DNA of 38,871 bases from an uncultured Eubacteriales bacterium (GTDB lineage: Bacteria; Bacillota; Clostridia; Oscillospirales; Acutalibacteraceae), in the NCBI GenBank assembly GCA_900316435.1, contig ONCY01000020.1:1-38871 (forward strand), read 5' to 3'. Positions 24,158 through 33,092 of this stretch are shown in pieces. The translations under genes and the position numbers were made by a program. The first letter of the stretch is position 1. Each line of letters starts with the position of its first letter. The notes below the pieces were generated by a model, which was not told the origin of the DNA, made no database searches, and worked only from the letters and a program-made list of their open reading frames with translations.

Positions 24158-24547
24158 TCAGCCCTCGAACGGAGCTACAGTATTAAATTCTTCGTCATCC
24201 TGATCATGCTGTTCCTGCTGCTGAGTGGTTGACTGTTCCTCATACGGAGCTACGGTATTGTCCTCGGCGTCATCCTGTGACGACTGAGACGACTGGGTAG
24301 GAGCTGAGCCGTTTTCTTCATATAGCGCTACGGTGTTGTATTCATCTGTCTGTCCTCTGCTATTATCATTATCGGCAGAGGTTTTGGTCTTTTGACCGCT
24401 CGCCTTGGTGGTCGCGGCTGCGGTTGTCGTCGGTGCCTTTGACGATGAACTGTTGCTGCTGCTCTTGGAGCCGCAGCCTGTAATTGTAAACATTGCTGCC
24501 GCGGCAATTGCCGCTGTCATTACAATAACTAAAAATCTCTTTCTCAT
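24158..24547 (-). CDS. Lipoprotein with three NTVAxYE repeats
   Basis: A 129-residue protein. Residues 1-24 are a lipoprotein signal ending in TITGCGSK (Cys25). The rest is serine/threonine/glutamine/aspartate-rich and probably disordered. Three copies of a short motif stand out: EYNTVALYEENG (about 69), EDNTVAPYEEQS (95) and EFNTVAPFEG (119, at the C-terminus), with spacings of 26 and 24 residues. No known fold is recognised. A GGGG-type ribosome binding site precedes the ATG. It follows nothing in operon and is convergent with the yqgF gene. The repeats suggest a binding peptide, but the partner is unknown. Confidence 0.75.
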   Translation of the reverse strand: MRKRFLVIVMTAAIAAAAMFTITGCGSKSSSNSSSSKAPTTTAAATTKASGQKTKTSADNDNSRGQTDEYNTVALYEENGSAPTQSSQSSQDDAEDNTVAPYEEQSTTQQQEQHDQDDEEFNTVAPFEG

Positions 24548-24603
24548 GGTTATCTACCCCTTTAATTACATTTTTCAGCAGGTTTTCCCCTGACTGTGAT
24601 TAA

Positions 24604-24612
24604 AGTATAGCA
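24604..24612 (-). promoter_or_regulatory. Possible extended -10 promoter of the NTVA lipoprotein gene
   Basis: On the minus strand TGCTATACT, 57 bases upstream of the start codon. No good -35 is seen at 17 bases. Confidence 0.45.
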
Positions 24613-24659
24613 GACAAAGTATGACAAAAACAGGACAAAAACAAGCAGTTTTTTAAAAA

Positions 24660-26294
24660 TTAAAATTTTGCGGTAAAAATCAGGATTTTGTCTTTGTACT
24701 CAAAGCCGTAATCAACCTTGTGCAAATCCATAATCGACTTAACAATAGACAGTCCCAAGCCGTTGCCCTTAGTGGTGCGGCTTTTGTCTTTTCTTACATA
24801 GGGCTGCCAGATTTCCTTTATATCGCTTTTTGAGAGCGGCTCGGCTTCGTTTGAAACGGTAAACGTTGTGCCGTTAAGCCCTACTTTTATCACTGTTTCG
24901 GGCAGGGCGTACTTAACCGCGTTGTCGATAAGGTTTTGGAGCGCGGTTTTCAAAAGCTCTTTGTCAGCCTCGGTAATATTCTTGCCGCTGTGAGTAAACT
25001 CAAGCTTTTTGCCGTTTGGAAGCGCGGTGTAATTTTTCAGAATAGTCTCTGTCAGCTCAAGCAAATCGAGCTCAGTTTTATTGAGCTTCATTTGGTAGGA
25101 ATCGAGCTTGCTGTAGCTCAGCATTCTGTGCACAAGCCCGTTTACCTCGTCGGTCTGCTCAATTATTTTGTCAATATATTCGCCGCGCTCGTCGGCGTCG
25201 ATGTCCTCTTTAAGCGTGTAAGCGTAGCCGCTTATGACAAAAAGCGGAGTTTTTATATCGTGGGCAAGCGCGTTTGTCAGGTCGAGCCGCTTCTGCTCCT
25301 GAATGATCTGAGCTTTGACCGTCCTCCAAATCATCACGCACAAAATCAGCGCGATCGTCAGGAAGAACACAAAGATAACCGCCGCTCCGATTGCCAGATC
25401 CCATTTGCAGTTGTCAAACAAATTGACTTCTTTAGCGTACTGAAACACCAAGCTTCCGCTGCCGTCCGCATACTCCGATCCGTTAAAGCTAAGGTAATCC
25501 TGCGCGTAAAAAATATAATTAAGCCCGCCTGAATGGACCATATCGACGTTTGATTTGCGCTCTTGCTTTGTAAGCGAGCCGATAATATCCCTGTTGTATT
25601 CTTTGTTAAGCAGAAAGCCCTTTGGAATAGTGTTGCGGCTTATTTCGCTGCTTGAGTAAACATCGCTCTCAGCTTGCGGAGTGCGGTTAAGCTTATACGT
25701 CGCCACATTTCCGTCGATTACAAACCGTGTGTCGCTTCCGTCAACCACGACTATTCTAAGCTCAACAGGCTCAATAACAACGCCGAGTTCAAGCTTTGTG
25801 CATATCAGCTCATAGTAATTTCCGCCGTCGAGCTCGGTATTCAAATACTTTTCAATTTCACCGAACTGCTCGTCGCTGAGCGAATTGCGCAGGGTATCAT
25901 AGTAAAGAAGTCCGACAAAGCTGTAGTTGCCGTCCGATTCATCTTTGACGCGAAACGGCACCGCGATGCTGCCTGCCGTATCGGCTATCACCGCGTCGGT
26001 TCTGTTGTCGGTAAACACAGCCTGGGTATCGAAGGCGTTGTCGCCGCCCTCCTTATAAATAAAATCCATTTGGTCGTTTAAAACTCCCGAAAAAGCCTCA
26101 AGACTGCCGTTTCCGACAGTCAGAAGCTGCTTCGATACCGACAGCTCTGCAAGCTCGCTGTTCTGTATATTTACCTTTTCAACGCTGAGCCTTACACCGA
26201 AGAACACCAATGACACCGTCAGCCAAACCGCAGACAGTATTATTATGATCCGCAAAAAGAGCTTGTTGCGCTCATGCTTTAACCGTTTTTCCAT
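24660..26294 (-). CDS. Sensor histidine kinase, no adjacent response regulator
   Basis: A 544-residue membrane kinase. Membrane helices are at about 13-34 and 301-322, enclosing a large outer domain of about 265 residues of unknown fold. There is no obvious HAMP domain; a short coiled linker leads to the HisKA box LTNALAHDIKTPLFVISGY (His345). The ATPase has LQNLIDNAVKYA (N box) and TTKGNGLGLSIVKSIMDLH (G box). The pattern is of VanS/PhoR-like kinases that signal to OmpR-type regulators. No regulator gene is adjacent on either side. TTGAGG precedes the ATG. It is divergent from the dockerin protease gene. Confidence 0.9.
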   Translation of the reverse strand: MEKRLKHERNKLFLRIIIILSAVWLTVSLVFFGVRLSVEKVNIQNSELAELSVSKQLLTVGNGSLEAFSGVLNDQMDFIYKEGGDNAFDTQAVFTDNRTDAVIADTAGSIAVPFRVKDESDGNYSFVGLLYYDTLRNSLSDEQFGEIEKYLNTELDGGNYYELICTKLELGVVIEPVELRIVVVDGSDTRFVIDGNVATYKLNRTPQAESDVYSSSEISRNTIPKGFLLNKEYNRDIIGSLTKQERKSNVDMVHSGGLNYIFYAQDYLSFNGSEYADGSGSLVFQYAKEVNLFDNCKWDLAIGAAVIFVFFLTIALILCVMIWRTVKAQIIQEQKRLDLTNALAHDIKTPLFVISGYAYTLKEDIDADERGEYIDKIIEQTDEVNGLVHRMLSYSKLDSYQMKLNKTELDLLELTETILKNYTALPNGKKLEFTHSGKNITEADKELLKTALQNLIDNAVKYALPETVIKVGLNGTTFTVSNEAEPLSKSDIKEIWQPYVRKDKSRTTKGNGLGLSIVKSIMDLHKVDYGFEYKDKILIFTAKF

Positions 26295-26327
26295 TTTTTT
26301 AACCTCAAACTCAAATTATCTGAGAAT

Positions 26328-26356
26328 ATTATAAAAAATTTTTTTGAAAAAGACAA
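26328..26356 (-). promoter_or_regulatory. Promoter of the histidine kinase gene
   Basis: On the minus strand TTGTCT (26356-26351), a 17-base spacer and TATAAT (26333-26328). A TCAGATAA motif (minus strand, 26323-26316) lies between it and the gene, similar to the direct repeats at 26361-26381. Confidence 0.7.
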
Positions 26357-26360
26357 GTTC

Positions 26361-26381
26361 TTTAGATAAACTTCAGATAAA
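26361..26381 (+). promoter_or_regulatory. Direct repeats TTTAGATAAA / TTCAGATAAA upstream of the protease
   Basis: Two ten-base copies with an 11-base period at 26361-26370 and 26372-26381, ending five bases before the -10. Head-to-tail repeats of about one helical turn over a -35 are the usual binding site of OmpR/PhoB-family activators. The regulator is unknown but could be the partner of the divergent kinase. Confidence 0.55.
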
Positions 26382-26386
26382 TCTTG

Positions 26387-26392
26387 TATAAT
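26387..26392 (+). promoter_or_regulatory. -10 element of the protease promoter
   Basis: TATAAT without a recognisable -35; the position where it should lie is taken by the direct repeats, which fits activator-dependent transcription. Confidence 0.6.
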
Positions 26393-26442
26393 TGAAGTAT
26401 AAAATGAAACAGACATACAAACACAAACAGGAGGAAACAAAA

Positions 26443-28446
26443 ATGAGGAAAAAAACAGTCGCTTCGGTATTGGCGTTAATGCTGATTCTGACATCAATTC
26501 CCTTCTCGGGCTTTTCCGCGTCGGCGGCTGAGGGCGAAAGCGATACGCAGCTGCCCTCATCAATTGACCTGAGGAATTACAACGGCAAAAATTACGTTAC
26601 ACCCGTAAAGCTCCAGAGTCCCTTCGGAACATGCTGGGCGTTCAGCCTTGCTGCCGCGGCTGAAACTGCCTATTTGTACGCAAATGACATGGGCGTTCCC
26701 GCGGGAAAGGTAAACAACACGGTCGATTTTTCCGAAAAGTACATCGCGTGGTACCTCTATCACAGCATTACCGAGGACGATGTTACAACAGGCCGAGTCC
26801 GCGCCTCTCAGATTAGCGAGGGCTTTGACTCAAGCGATGCCGAAAGCAAAAACAGCACCGCGGTCTACGGCTTCGGCGGAGAGTTCGTTCACTTCTCGGG
26901 ATTCTTTGCGGCCGACTTTGGCCCCGTTGACGAAAGCGTAAGCGTAAACGGCGACACACCCTATTACTACAGCGGAAAGAACCGCAGGCGCACCCAAGGC
27001 TTAGTCGGCTATTCGGCGGCTGACGACTGGTCGCTTCCATTAAACTCCGAATACCGCAACGCTCCCTCTGACGCAGTTTTCAGAAGCAGCAAAAACCTTC
27101 CAAGCCCTGCCTCTAAAAACGCCGACGGAAGCTACAAATTCAATCAGAGCGGAGTTGACGCGATTAAATCAGAAATAGCGCAGGGACACGGAGTAGCTCT
27201 GGCTTTTTATTCCGCGGGCAATCACTACAACAATAAAACCTGGGCATGGTACAATTACGCCTCATATCTGTCAGACCACGCGGTTACTGTAGTAGGCTAT
27301 GACGACAACTACTCAAAGGATAATTTTACACGCGTCAGCAAAAGCGGCAAAACGATTAAAAACAGCACGCCTCCCGGTGACGGAGCGTTTATAGTCAAGA
27401 ACAGCTGGGGCGCCCTGACCGACGAGGACAGGGCGACCGCAAAAACAGATAAATACGGAAAAGTTACCTACGAAAATCCGAACGCGACTCCCTGGGGCAT
27501 TGACGACAGCGGATTTTTCTATCTCTCCTACTACGACCAAACAATCGTGTCCCCCATCAGCTTTACCTTTGACAATTCTGCCGACAGCCCCTCAAGCCGC
27601 AACTGCGACCAGTACGATTTGCTGATGACGGGCGTTTACTCAAACAACGACTACATCGCCGAGGCAAAGACCGCGAATGTATTTGACGCCGAGGAGGACG
27701 AATACCTTTATCAGATTTCTTACAGAACAAACACCGACAACACAACGGTGCATTACGAAATCTACAAGAACCCCGAAGCCGATAACCCCTCGTCCGGAAC
27801 GCTGCTCGAAAAGGGAGATACCCTTCACGCGTATATGGGTTACTACCGCATAGATCTAAACGGAGAATACTTCATGCGCAAGGGCGAAAGATACTCGATC
27901 GTTCTGACGATGACTCACAAAGACAGCAGCGGAGCCGAGGTTTACACCGATACCGTTCCTTACGCGGCAAACATTCACCCCAAAAACAGCCCCAAGCCAA
28001 ACGGAGTTATCAACAAAGGCGAAAGCTTTTTGTATGCCGACGGAAAGTGGAGCGATATGTCAGAGCTGAAAAGCAGCCTTATCGACTCGGTTTATCAGTA
28101 CTGCTCCGATACCGACGACCTGGATCATGTGCTGATTTCAAGGAACCCCGAGGGCAAAGAAAACTTTGTGGTTGACAACTACCCGATAAAGGGCTTGCTT
28201 ATCCCCGCAAAAGCACACGACGCGGGAGTTCTTCTCGGCGACTCGGACGGAAGCGGCGAGGTTGAAATAAAGGACGCGACTCAAACTCAGCAGTTCCTGG
28301 CTGAAATGTCCGTAAATTCCTTCTGTGAGAACGCCGCCGACGTCAACCGCGACGGCAAGGTAAATATAGATGACGTAACGATCACTCAGCGCTATTTGGC
28401 TGAAATGACAGCCCCCGAGGGTATCGGAAAAGTAATTTATACATAA
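26443..28446 (+). CDS. Secreted papain-like (C1A) cysteine protease with dockerin-like module
   Basis: A 667-residue exported protein. The signal peptide spans about 1-29. The papain domain (35-375) has Gln58 and Cys64 in KLQSPFGTCWAFS, His279 in SDHAVTVVGYDD and Asn320 in FIVKNSWG, a complete catalytic set with no long propeptide. A beta-rich region follows (about 390-590). Residues 595-667 hold two calcium-loop repeats, GDSDGSGEVEIKDATQTQQ and DVNRDGKVNIDDVTITQRY, each followed by LAEM: a type I dockerin. Dockerins attach proteins to cohesin scaffolds, as in cellulosomes and amylosomes of Ruminococcus. The ATG at 26443 has GGAGG nine bases upstream. Confidence 0.93.
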   Translation: MRKKTVASVLALMLILTSIPFSGFSASAAEGESDTQLPSSIDLRNYNGKNYVTPVKLQSPFGTCWAFSLAAAAETAYLYANDMGVPAGKVNNTVDFSEKYIAWYLYHSITEDDVTTGRVRASQISEGFDSSDAESKNSTAVYGFGGEFVHFSGFFAADFGPVDESVSVNGDTPYYYSGKNRRRTQGLVGYSAADDWSLPLNSEYRNAPSDAVFRSSKNLPSPASKNADGSYKFNQSGVDAIKSEIAQGHGVALAFYSAGNHYNNKTWAWYNYASYLSDHAVTVVGYDDNYSKDNFTRVSKSGKTIKNSTPPGDGAFIVKNSWGALTDEDRATAKTDKYGKVTYENPNATPWGIDDSGFFYLSYYDQTIVSPISFTFDNSADSPSSRNCDQYDLLMTGVYSNNDYIAEAKTANVFDAEEDEYLYQISYRTNTDNTTVHYEIYKNPEADNPSSGTLLEKGDTLHAYMGYYRIDLNGEYFMRKGERYSIVLTMTHKDSSGAEVYTDTVPYAANIHPKNSPKPNGVINKGESFLYADGKWSDMSELKSSLIDSVYQYCSDTDDLDHVLISRNPEGKENFVVDNYPIKGLLIPAKAHDAGVLLGDSDGSGEVEIKDATQTQQFLAEMSVNSFCENAADVNRDGKVNIDDVTITQRYLAEMTAPEGIGKVIYT

Positions 28447-28452
28447 AATAAT

Positions 28453-28490
28453 CCCTGCGTATTCGTTAAGATACGCAGGGAAATTATTTA
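28453..28490 (+). terminator. Hairpin after the protease gene
   Basis: CCCTGCGTAT (28453-28462) pairs perfectly with ATACGCAGGG (28471-28480) around an eight-base loop. The tail AAATTATTTATT is AT-rich but not a pure T run. Confidence 0.75.
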
Positions 28491-28547
28491 TTATTCGATA
28501 ATAGAATTATTTATGCTGATTCCTGATAAGAAGTAGACTTAGATTTG

Positions 28548-28655
28548 CGAGGATATTTTTCGCAAGACGAGGCGAAGGACGCCGCAAGGCTGGCGCCTTG
28601 CAAGGACGACAACGAAGTATTGAGGAAAATAGACCGCAAAGATTGTCTGCTTTTT
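28548..28655. repeat. Structured intergenic block of GGACG-type motifs
   Basis: A GC-rich stretch unlike its AT-rich surroundings, with GGCGAAGGACGCC, a CAAGGC-TGGC-GCCTTG hairpin (28585-28600) and repeated AAGGACG. It lies between the protease terminator and the end of the lipoprotein gene. It looks like a dispersed repeat, but there is only one copy in this window. Confidence 0.45.
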
Positions 28656-28656
28656 A

Positions 28657-29157
28657 TTAGGTTTCAGTATTAACTCTGTCAGCGGGAACCGCGATATAGC
28701 AGCCCAGTCCACTGTCTTCAAGAGTAACAACGCCTGTGATGGTAATCGTGGCGTCATCTGCGGGATATGCGTCAATGCTGTCGGCGCCGTCGATTTTATA
28801 GGTGGTGCCGATTTTGCTGCTTGCGCCGTCGCTGATCGAGACAGTTGCCTTTGCGCCGAAGTTGGAGCGGCTGTTGATGCCGGTGATCTTAACAACCTCG
28901 CCCTGGTGGCCGTTTGTCTGCATTTCGGAAGCGTAAGCCTTAAGAGCGTCATAGTCGCCCTCGCCGAAGGTAGCGGTGGGATTGTCGTAGTCAGCGTCAG
29001 CCGATTTGCTCGACTCGTCAGCCTTTGAAGCCGCGCTGCTGTCAGATGCCTTGCTGCTTTCCTCGGTCTTGCTTGACGATGAGCCGCACGCCGCAAATAC
29101 GGACGCCGAAAGCGCCAGTGCCATTGAAACAGCTATGATTTTAAATAATTTTTTCAT
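28657..29157 (-). CDS. Lipoprotein with a possible OB-fold domain
   Basis: A 166-residue protein. The signal ends in VFAACGSSS (Cys24 the lipid site), followed by a serine/lysine/glutamate linker (25-55) and a compact domain of about 105 residues: GDYDALKAYASEMQTNGHQGEVVKITG, a set of beta strands (AKATVSISDG, TTYKIDG) and TITGVVTLEDSGLGCYIAVPADRV. The strand pattern resembles small OB-fold domains, but no family is certain. It lies 63 bases after glgA, so it may be the last gene of the glycogen run; no terminator is seen in between. Function unknown. Confidence 0.75.
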   Translation of the reverse strand: MKKLFKIIAVSMALALSASVFAACGSSSSKTEESSKASDSSAASKADESSKSADADYDNPTATFGEGDYDALKAYASEMQTNGHQGEVVKITGINSRSNFGAKATVSISDGASSKIGTTYKIDGADSIDAYPADDATITITGVVTLEDSGLGCYIAVPADRVNTET

Positions 29158-29220
29158 TATTAACTCCTATTATTATAAGGCGCAAACCCAAAAAGTCTGC
29201 GCCTTGTTTTAGTTTTTTAA

Positions 29221-30648
29221 TTATGCCCAGTTGAGGGTATCGCTGTAAACGTTGATGTAATCCTGAGCCGAGCGATCCCAGCTGTTGTCGCTCATCATAG
29301 CGCGCCACATAAGCTGGTGCCAGCCCTGGTCATCCTGAATGCCCCACAGAGCGCGGCGTACAGCGTGCTGCATGTCGGCTGTGTAGTAGTTCTTGAAGGT
29401 AAAGCCGTTGCCGTAGTTGTCGGCTGAATCGAATACAGAGTCCTTAAGACCGCCTACCTCGCGTACTACGGGGATAGTGCCGTAGCGCAGAGCGATCATC
29501 TGAGCAAGGCCGCAGGGCTCCTGAGCCGAAGGCATAAGGAAGATATCAGCGCCTGAGTAAATCTTTCTCGCAAGCTCGGGAACAAAGCCGTGGCAGAAGA
29601 TAAGTCTGCCCGGGTACTTGGCCTGCATGTAGTTGAAGTAATCCTCATATTCCTTGTCGCCCGAGCCGAGGATAACAAACTGCATGTTTTCTGTGTTCAT
29701 AAGCTCCTCAAGACCCATACGTACAAGGTCAAGACCTTTATGGGAAACAAGGCGGGTAACCATAGCAACAAGCGGAATGCTCCAGTTGACTTCGAGAGTA
29801 AGTCTTTCCTGAAGTCTGCGCTTGCACTCGCCCTTGCCGCTCATATCCTCTTTGGTGTAGTTGCAGTAGATCTGATAGTCGGTAGCGGGGTCGTAGCTTG
29901 CAAGGTCGATACCGTTCTTGATACCGCAGAGCTTATAGTGACGGAGGTTCAGCTCGTCATGCAGACCCCAACTGTACCACGGATCCTTGATCTCGGCAGC
30001 GTAGCTGGGAGATACGGTGGAAACGCGGGTAGAGGTCTCGATAGCGCCCTTCATCATGTTGAGCTTGCCGTTCATCTCAAGAATGTGGCATTCGCTTGCG
30101 GGAATACCTACGCATTCGGTGTTGACTTCCCAGCCGTACTCGCCCTGATACTGGATGTTATGGATGGTGAACAGGCTCTTGATGTTGTAATACCAGGGTC
30201 TGTGTGAGTAGAACAGATAGTAGTAAACGGGAACAAGAGCTGTCTGCCAGTCGTTTGCGTGGATGATATCGGGATGGAAGTCGATGTAAGGCAGCATTTC
30301 AAGAATGGCGCGCGAGAAGAACGCAAAGCGCTCGGCGTCGTCATAGTGGCCGTAAAGTGTGCCGCGCTTGAAGTAGTACTCGTTGTCGATGAAGTAATAG
30401 GTGCAGTCGTTCCAGCGAGCCCAGAACAGTCCGCAGTACTGGTGTCTCCATGCTACGGGTACGGTGAAGTTTGTGATAAAGTTGAGCTGATTTCTGAGAT
30501 CCTGCGGAATGGTGCCGTAAAGCGGCACTACGATACGGCAATCCTGACCCTTTCTGCACAGGGTATGCGGAAGGCTGCCCGCAACATCGGCAAGTCCGCC
30601 GCTGCCGCAGAAGGGATTAGCCTCAGAAGCACAATACAATATTCTCAT
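29221..30648 (-). CDS. glgA: Glycogen synthase (ADP-glucose type, GT5)
   Basis: A 475-residue glucosyltransferase that extends alpha-1,4-glucan from ADP-glucose. It has the N-terminal segment ASEANPFCGSGGLADVAGSLP, HANDWQTALVPVY, TIHNIQYQGEYG and the C-terminal MPSAQEPCGLAQMIALRYGTIPVVREVGGLKDSV. In Escherichia coli GlgA the first motif is KTGGL, with Lys15 contacting ADP-glucose; here the position is glycine (GSGGL). The rest of the active site looks normal. Start: ATG with GGAGG. It follows glgD by 62 bases. Confidence 0.95.
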   Translation of the reverse strand: MRILYCASEANPFCGSGGLADVAGSLPHTLCRKGQDCRIVVPLYGTIPQDLRNQLNFITNFTVPVAWRHQYCGLFWARWNDCTYYFIDNEYYFKRGTLYGHYDDAERFAFFSRAILEMLPYIDFHPDIIHANDWQTALVPVYYYLFYSHRPWYYNIKSLFTIHNIQYQGEYGWEVNTECVGIPASECHILEMNGKLNMMKGAIETSTRVSTVSPSYAAEIKDPWYSWGLHDELNLRHYKLCGIKNGIDLASYDPATDYQIYCNYTKEDMSGKGECKRRLQERLTLEVNWSIPLVAMVTRLVSHKGLDLVRMGLEELMNTENMQFVILGSGDKEYEDYFNYMQAKYPGRLIFCHGFVPELARKIYSGADIFLMPSAQEPCGLAQMIALRYGTIPVVREVGGLKDSVFDSADNYGNGFTFKNYYTADMQHAVRRALWGIQDDQGWHQLMWRAMMSDNSWDRSAQDYINVYSDTLNWA

Positions 30649-30710
30649 TGGTGTTTCCTCCTATAAAGATGAATTTGATTTATCTGTTGACATAGCGCAA
30701 GACCGCTATA

Positions 30711-31820
30711 TCAGACTATTGACTTCTTCGCTATATAAATAGGATAGGATTCAAAGCCCATAAGCGAACGCTCGTCCTTGATTGTAACGTCCTTGTCGAT
30801 GATAACATAGTTGAGGTTGGTGTTTTTGCCGATTTTTGTATCCTGCATAACAATACAGTTAGAAAGCTTTGCGCCCTCGCCTACATAAACGCCCTTTGAG
30901 ATAACGCAGTTCTCGACCTCGCCGTCGATAACGCAGCCCTGAGCGATGATGGAGTTCTTGACCTTGCTCTGCAGACCGTACTTTGAGGGAGCGTCGTCAC
31001 GTACCTTTGTATAGATAGGACGCTTGGGATTAAACAGCTCGTCGCGCACTTCCTTCTTCATGAGGTCCATGTTGAAGTTGAAGTAGTCGTTGATTGAGCT
31101 GATAGCCGCCGTGTAGCCCTTGTTTTCAAAGGCGTAAACGTTCATTCTGCCTACGGCGTCCTGAACAAGGCGCTTGATGTCGAGCTGGTTAAGGCTTAAC
31201 GCCTTGCGGATCTCCTCCATGAGGATCTCCTTTTTGATGAGAACCGAACCGAATACCTGGTTAACGACCTCTTCTGTAGCGCTGGGCTTAACGAATACCT
31301 GCTCAACCTTGCCGTCAGCGGCAACGTCAACGGTTATCGGGCGGTCATAGCCGCCGGGAACAACATGGTTCTTGAACACAAGAGTCATGTCGGCGTTTTT
31401 CTTTGAATGGAATTCAAACAGCTCGGTGTAGTCAAAGTTGCATACAACGTTGCCCGGAGAGATCATAACATATTCCTCGCGGCAGTTTTCAAGATAGCCG
31501 TGCATGTTGTAGATCGTCTCAACATAGCTGCCGAACGACTTTCCGCCGTAAGGAGTCAGCAGGGTAAGGCTGCTTCTTCTTTTTGAAAGGTCATAGGCGC
31601 TGCCCGAGCCGACGTGGTCGGTGAGCGAAAGGAAGTTGCTCTTTGCTATGATGCCTACGTTGTTGATACCCGCGTTTGACATGTTTGAAAGCACAAAGTC
31701 AATTACTCTGTACTTGCCGCCGATGGGTATGCTTGCGGTCGTGCGGGAAGCGGCAAGCTCGGGGATTTTATCGTCGAGAGTACCCGCGAAAATAAAGCCT
31801 AATACGTCGTTACTTCTCAT
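30711..31820 (-). CDS. glgD: Glucose-1-phosphate adenylyltransferase, GlgD subunit
   Basis: A 369-residue paralogue of GlgC. It has the nucleotidyltransferase fold start [40 protein letters not shown] and a C-terminal left-handed beta-helix ([27 protein letters not shown]). The glycine-rich GGxGxRL signature of active subunits is missing, as in known GlgD proteins of Firmicutes, which work in a complex with GlgC. Its ATG overlaps the glgC stop (ATGA), which indicates coupled, stoichiometric production. Confidence 0.94.
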   Translation of the reverse strand: MRSNDVLGFIFAGTLDDKIPELAASRTTASIPIGGKYRVIDFVLSNMSNAGINNVGIIAKSNFLSLTDHVGSGSAYDLSKRRSSLTLLTPYGGKSFGSYVETIYNMHGYLENCREEYVMISPGNVVCNFDYTELFEFHSKKNADMTLVFKNHVVPGGYDRPITVDVAADGKVEQVFVKPSATEEVVNQVFGSVLIKKEILMEEIRKALSLNQLDIKRLVQDAVGRMNVYAFENKGYTAAISSINDYFNFNMDLMKKEVRDELFNPKRPIYTKVRDDAPSKYGLQSKVKNSIIAQGCVIDGEVENCVISKGVYVGEGAKLSNCIVMQDTKIGKNTNLNYVIIDKDVTIKDERSLMGFESYPIYIAKKSIV

Positions 31821-33028
31821 TTAGCCTCTACCTCCGTTTCACTGTCAATCATTTCTTTAGCCTTGATTACCGCGCCGTCGGCGATTTTGGTGTTCTCGCC
31901 TATTACGGCAATACCCCAGTTGTCGCGGTTTTCAACTTCCTCGGGACGCTGGCCTACCTTGGCGTTTTTGCCGATAACGGTATTCTCGGCTACAATAGCG
32001 AACTGAACCGTAGCACCGTCCTCGATCACCGCGCCGGGCATGATGATAGAGGAGTTGATTGTAGCTCCCTTGCCTACGGTAACGCCCGAGAACAGGATCG
32101 AAAACTCCAGATTGCCGTCAACCTCGCAGCCGTCTGCTACCAGCGAGTTCTGGATGTTGGCGTCGGGTGAGATATAGTGGGGCGGCATCATGGGATTGCG
32201 CGAATAGATGTCTTTTAAGTCGAGGGTGACCTTGGGGTCGAGCAGGTCCATGTTAGCCTCCCAAAGGCTGTCGATGGTTCCTACGTCCTTCCAGTAGCCC
32301 TCAAAGGGATACGCAAACATTCTCTCGCCGGCGTTGAGCATTGCGGGAAGAACGTCCTTGCCGAAGTCGTGGCTTGACCCCTCAAGCGCATCGTCGTCGG
32401 TGAGATATTTTTTCAGCTCTTTCCAGCTGAAGATGTAGATACCCATAGAGGCGTTTGTGCTCTTGGGATGCTCGGGCTTTTCGTCGAACTCATAGATTTC
32501 GCCGTCCTCATAGGTGTTGAGGATACCAAAGCGCGAAGCCTCGGAAAGCGGAACGTCGATTACGGCGATTGTGCAGGCGGCGTTCTTCTCCTTATGGTAC
32601 TCAAGCATTTTGTTGTAGTCCATTTTATAGATGTGGTCGCCCGAGAGGATTACGACATAATTAGGATCGTAACGCTCGATGTAGTTGATATTCTGGAAGA
32701 TCGCGTTTGCGGTGCCCGAATACCAGTCGGCACCTTTAATGGCCTGATAAGGGCTCAGACAGTTTACGCCCGAATGCATACCGTCCAAATCCCACGGCTG
32801 ACCGTTTCCGATATACTCGTTAAGAATGAGCGGCTGGTACTGGGTTAGAATACCCACAGCCTCAATACCGGAATTTACACAGTTTGACAGCGGGAAGTCA
32901 ATAATGCGGTACTTGCCGCCGAACGGTACGGCAGGCTTGGCGAGTTTTTTTGTCAGCACGCCCAGTCTGGAGCCTTGTCCGCCCGCAAGCAGCATCGCAA
33001 CTACTTCCTGTTTTGGGAACATTTGCAT
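31817..33028 (-). CDS. glgC: Glucose-1-phosphate adenylyltransferase, GlgC subunit
   Basis: A 403-residue catalytic subunit that makes ADP-glucose from ATP and glucose-1-phosphate. It has [46 protein letters not shown] at the start, the [12 protein letters not shown] catalytic aspartate region, and the C-terminal beta-helix domain ([20 protein letters not shown]). The first ATG (33028) is seven bases after GGAGG. It sits between glgB and glgD; the 4-base overlap with glgD suggests a GlgC-GlgD heteromer. Confidence 0.96.
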   Translation of the reverse strand: MQMFPKQEVVAMLLAGGQGSRLGVLTKKLAKPAVPFGGKYRIIDFPLSNCVNSGIEAVGILTQYQPLILNEYIGNGQPWDLDGMHSGVNCLSPYQAIKGADWYSGTANAIFQNINYIERYDPNYVVILSGDHIYKMDYNKMLEYHKEKNAACTIAVIDVPLSEASRFGILNTYEDGEIYEFDEKPEHPKSTNASMGIYIFSWKELKKYLTDDDALEGSSHDFGKDVLPAMLNAGERMFAYPFEGYWKDVGTIDSLWEANMDLLDPKVTLDLKDIYSRNPMMPPHYISPDANIQNSLVADGCEVDGNLEFSILFSGVTVGKGATINSSIIMPGAVIEDGATVQFAIVAENTVIGKNAKVGQRPEEVENRDNWGIAVIGENTKIADGAVIKAKEMIDSETEVEAK

Positions 33029-33092
33029 GTAATAACCTCCGTTTTCTTATATAGATTAAATTGTTTCCAATTATTTGGCTGATTTAGGCGGG

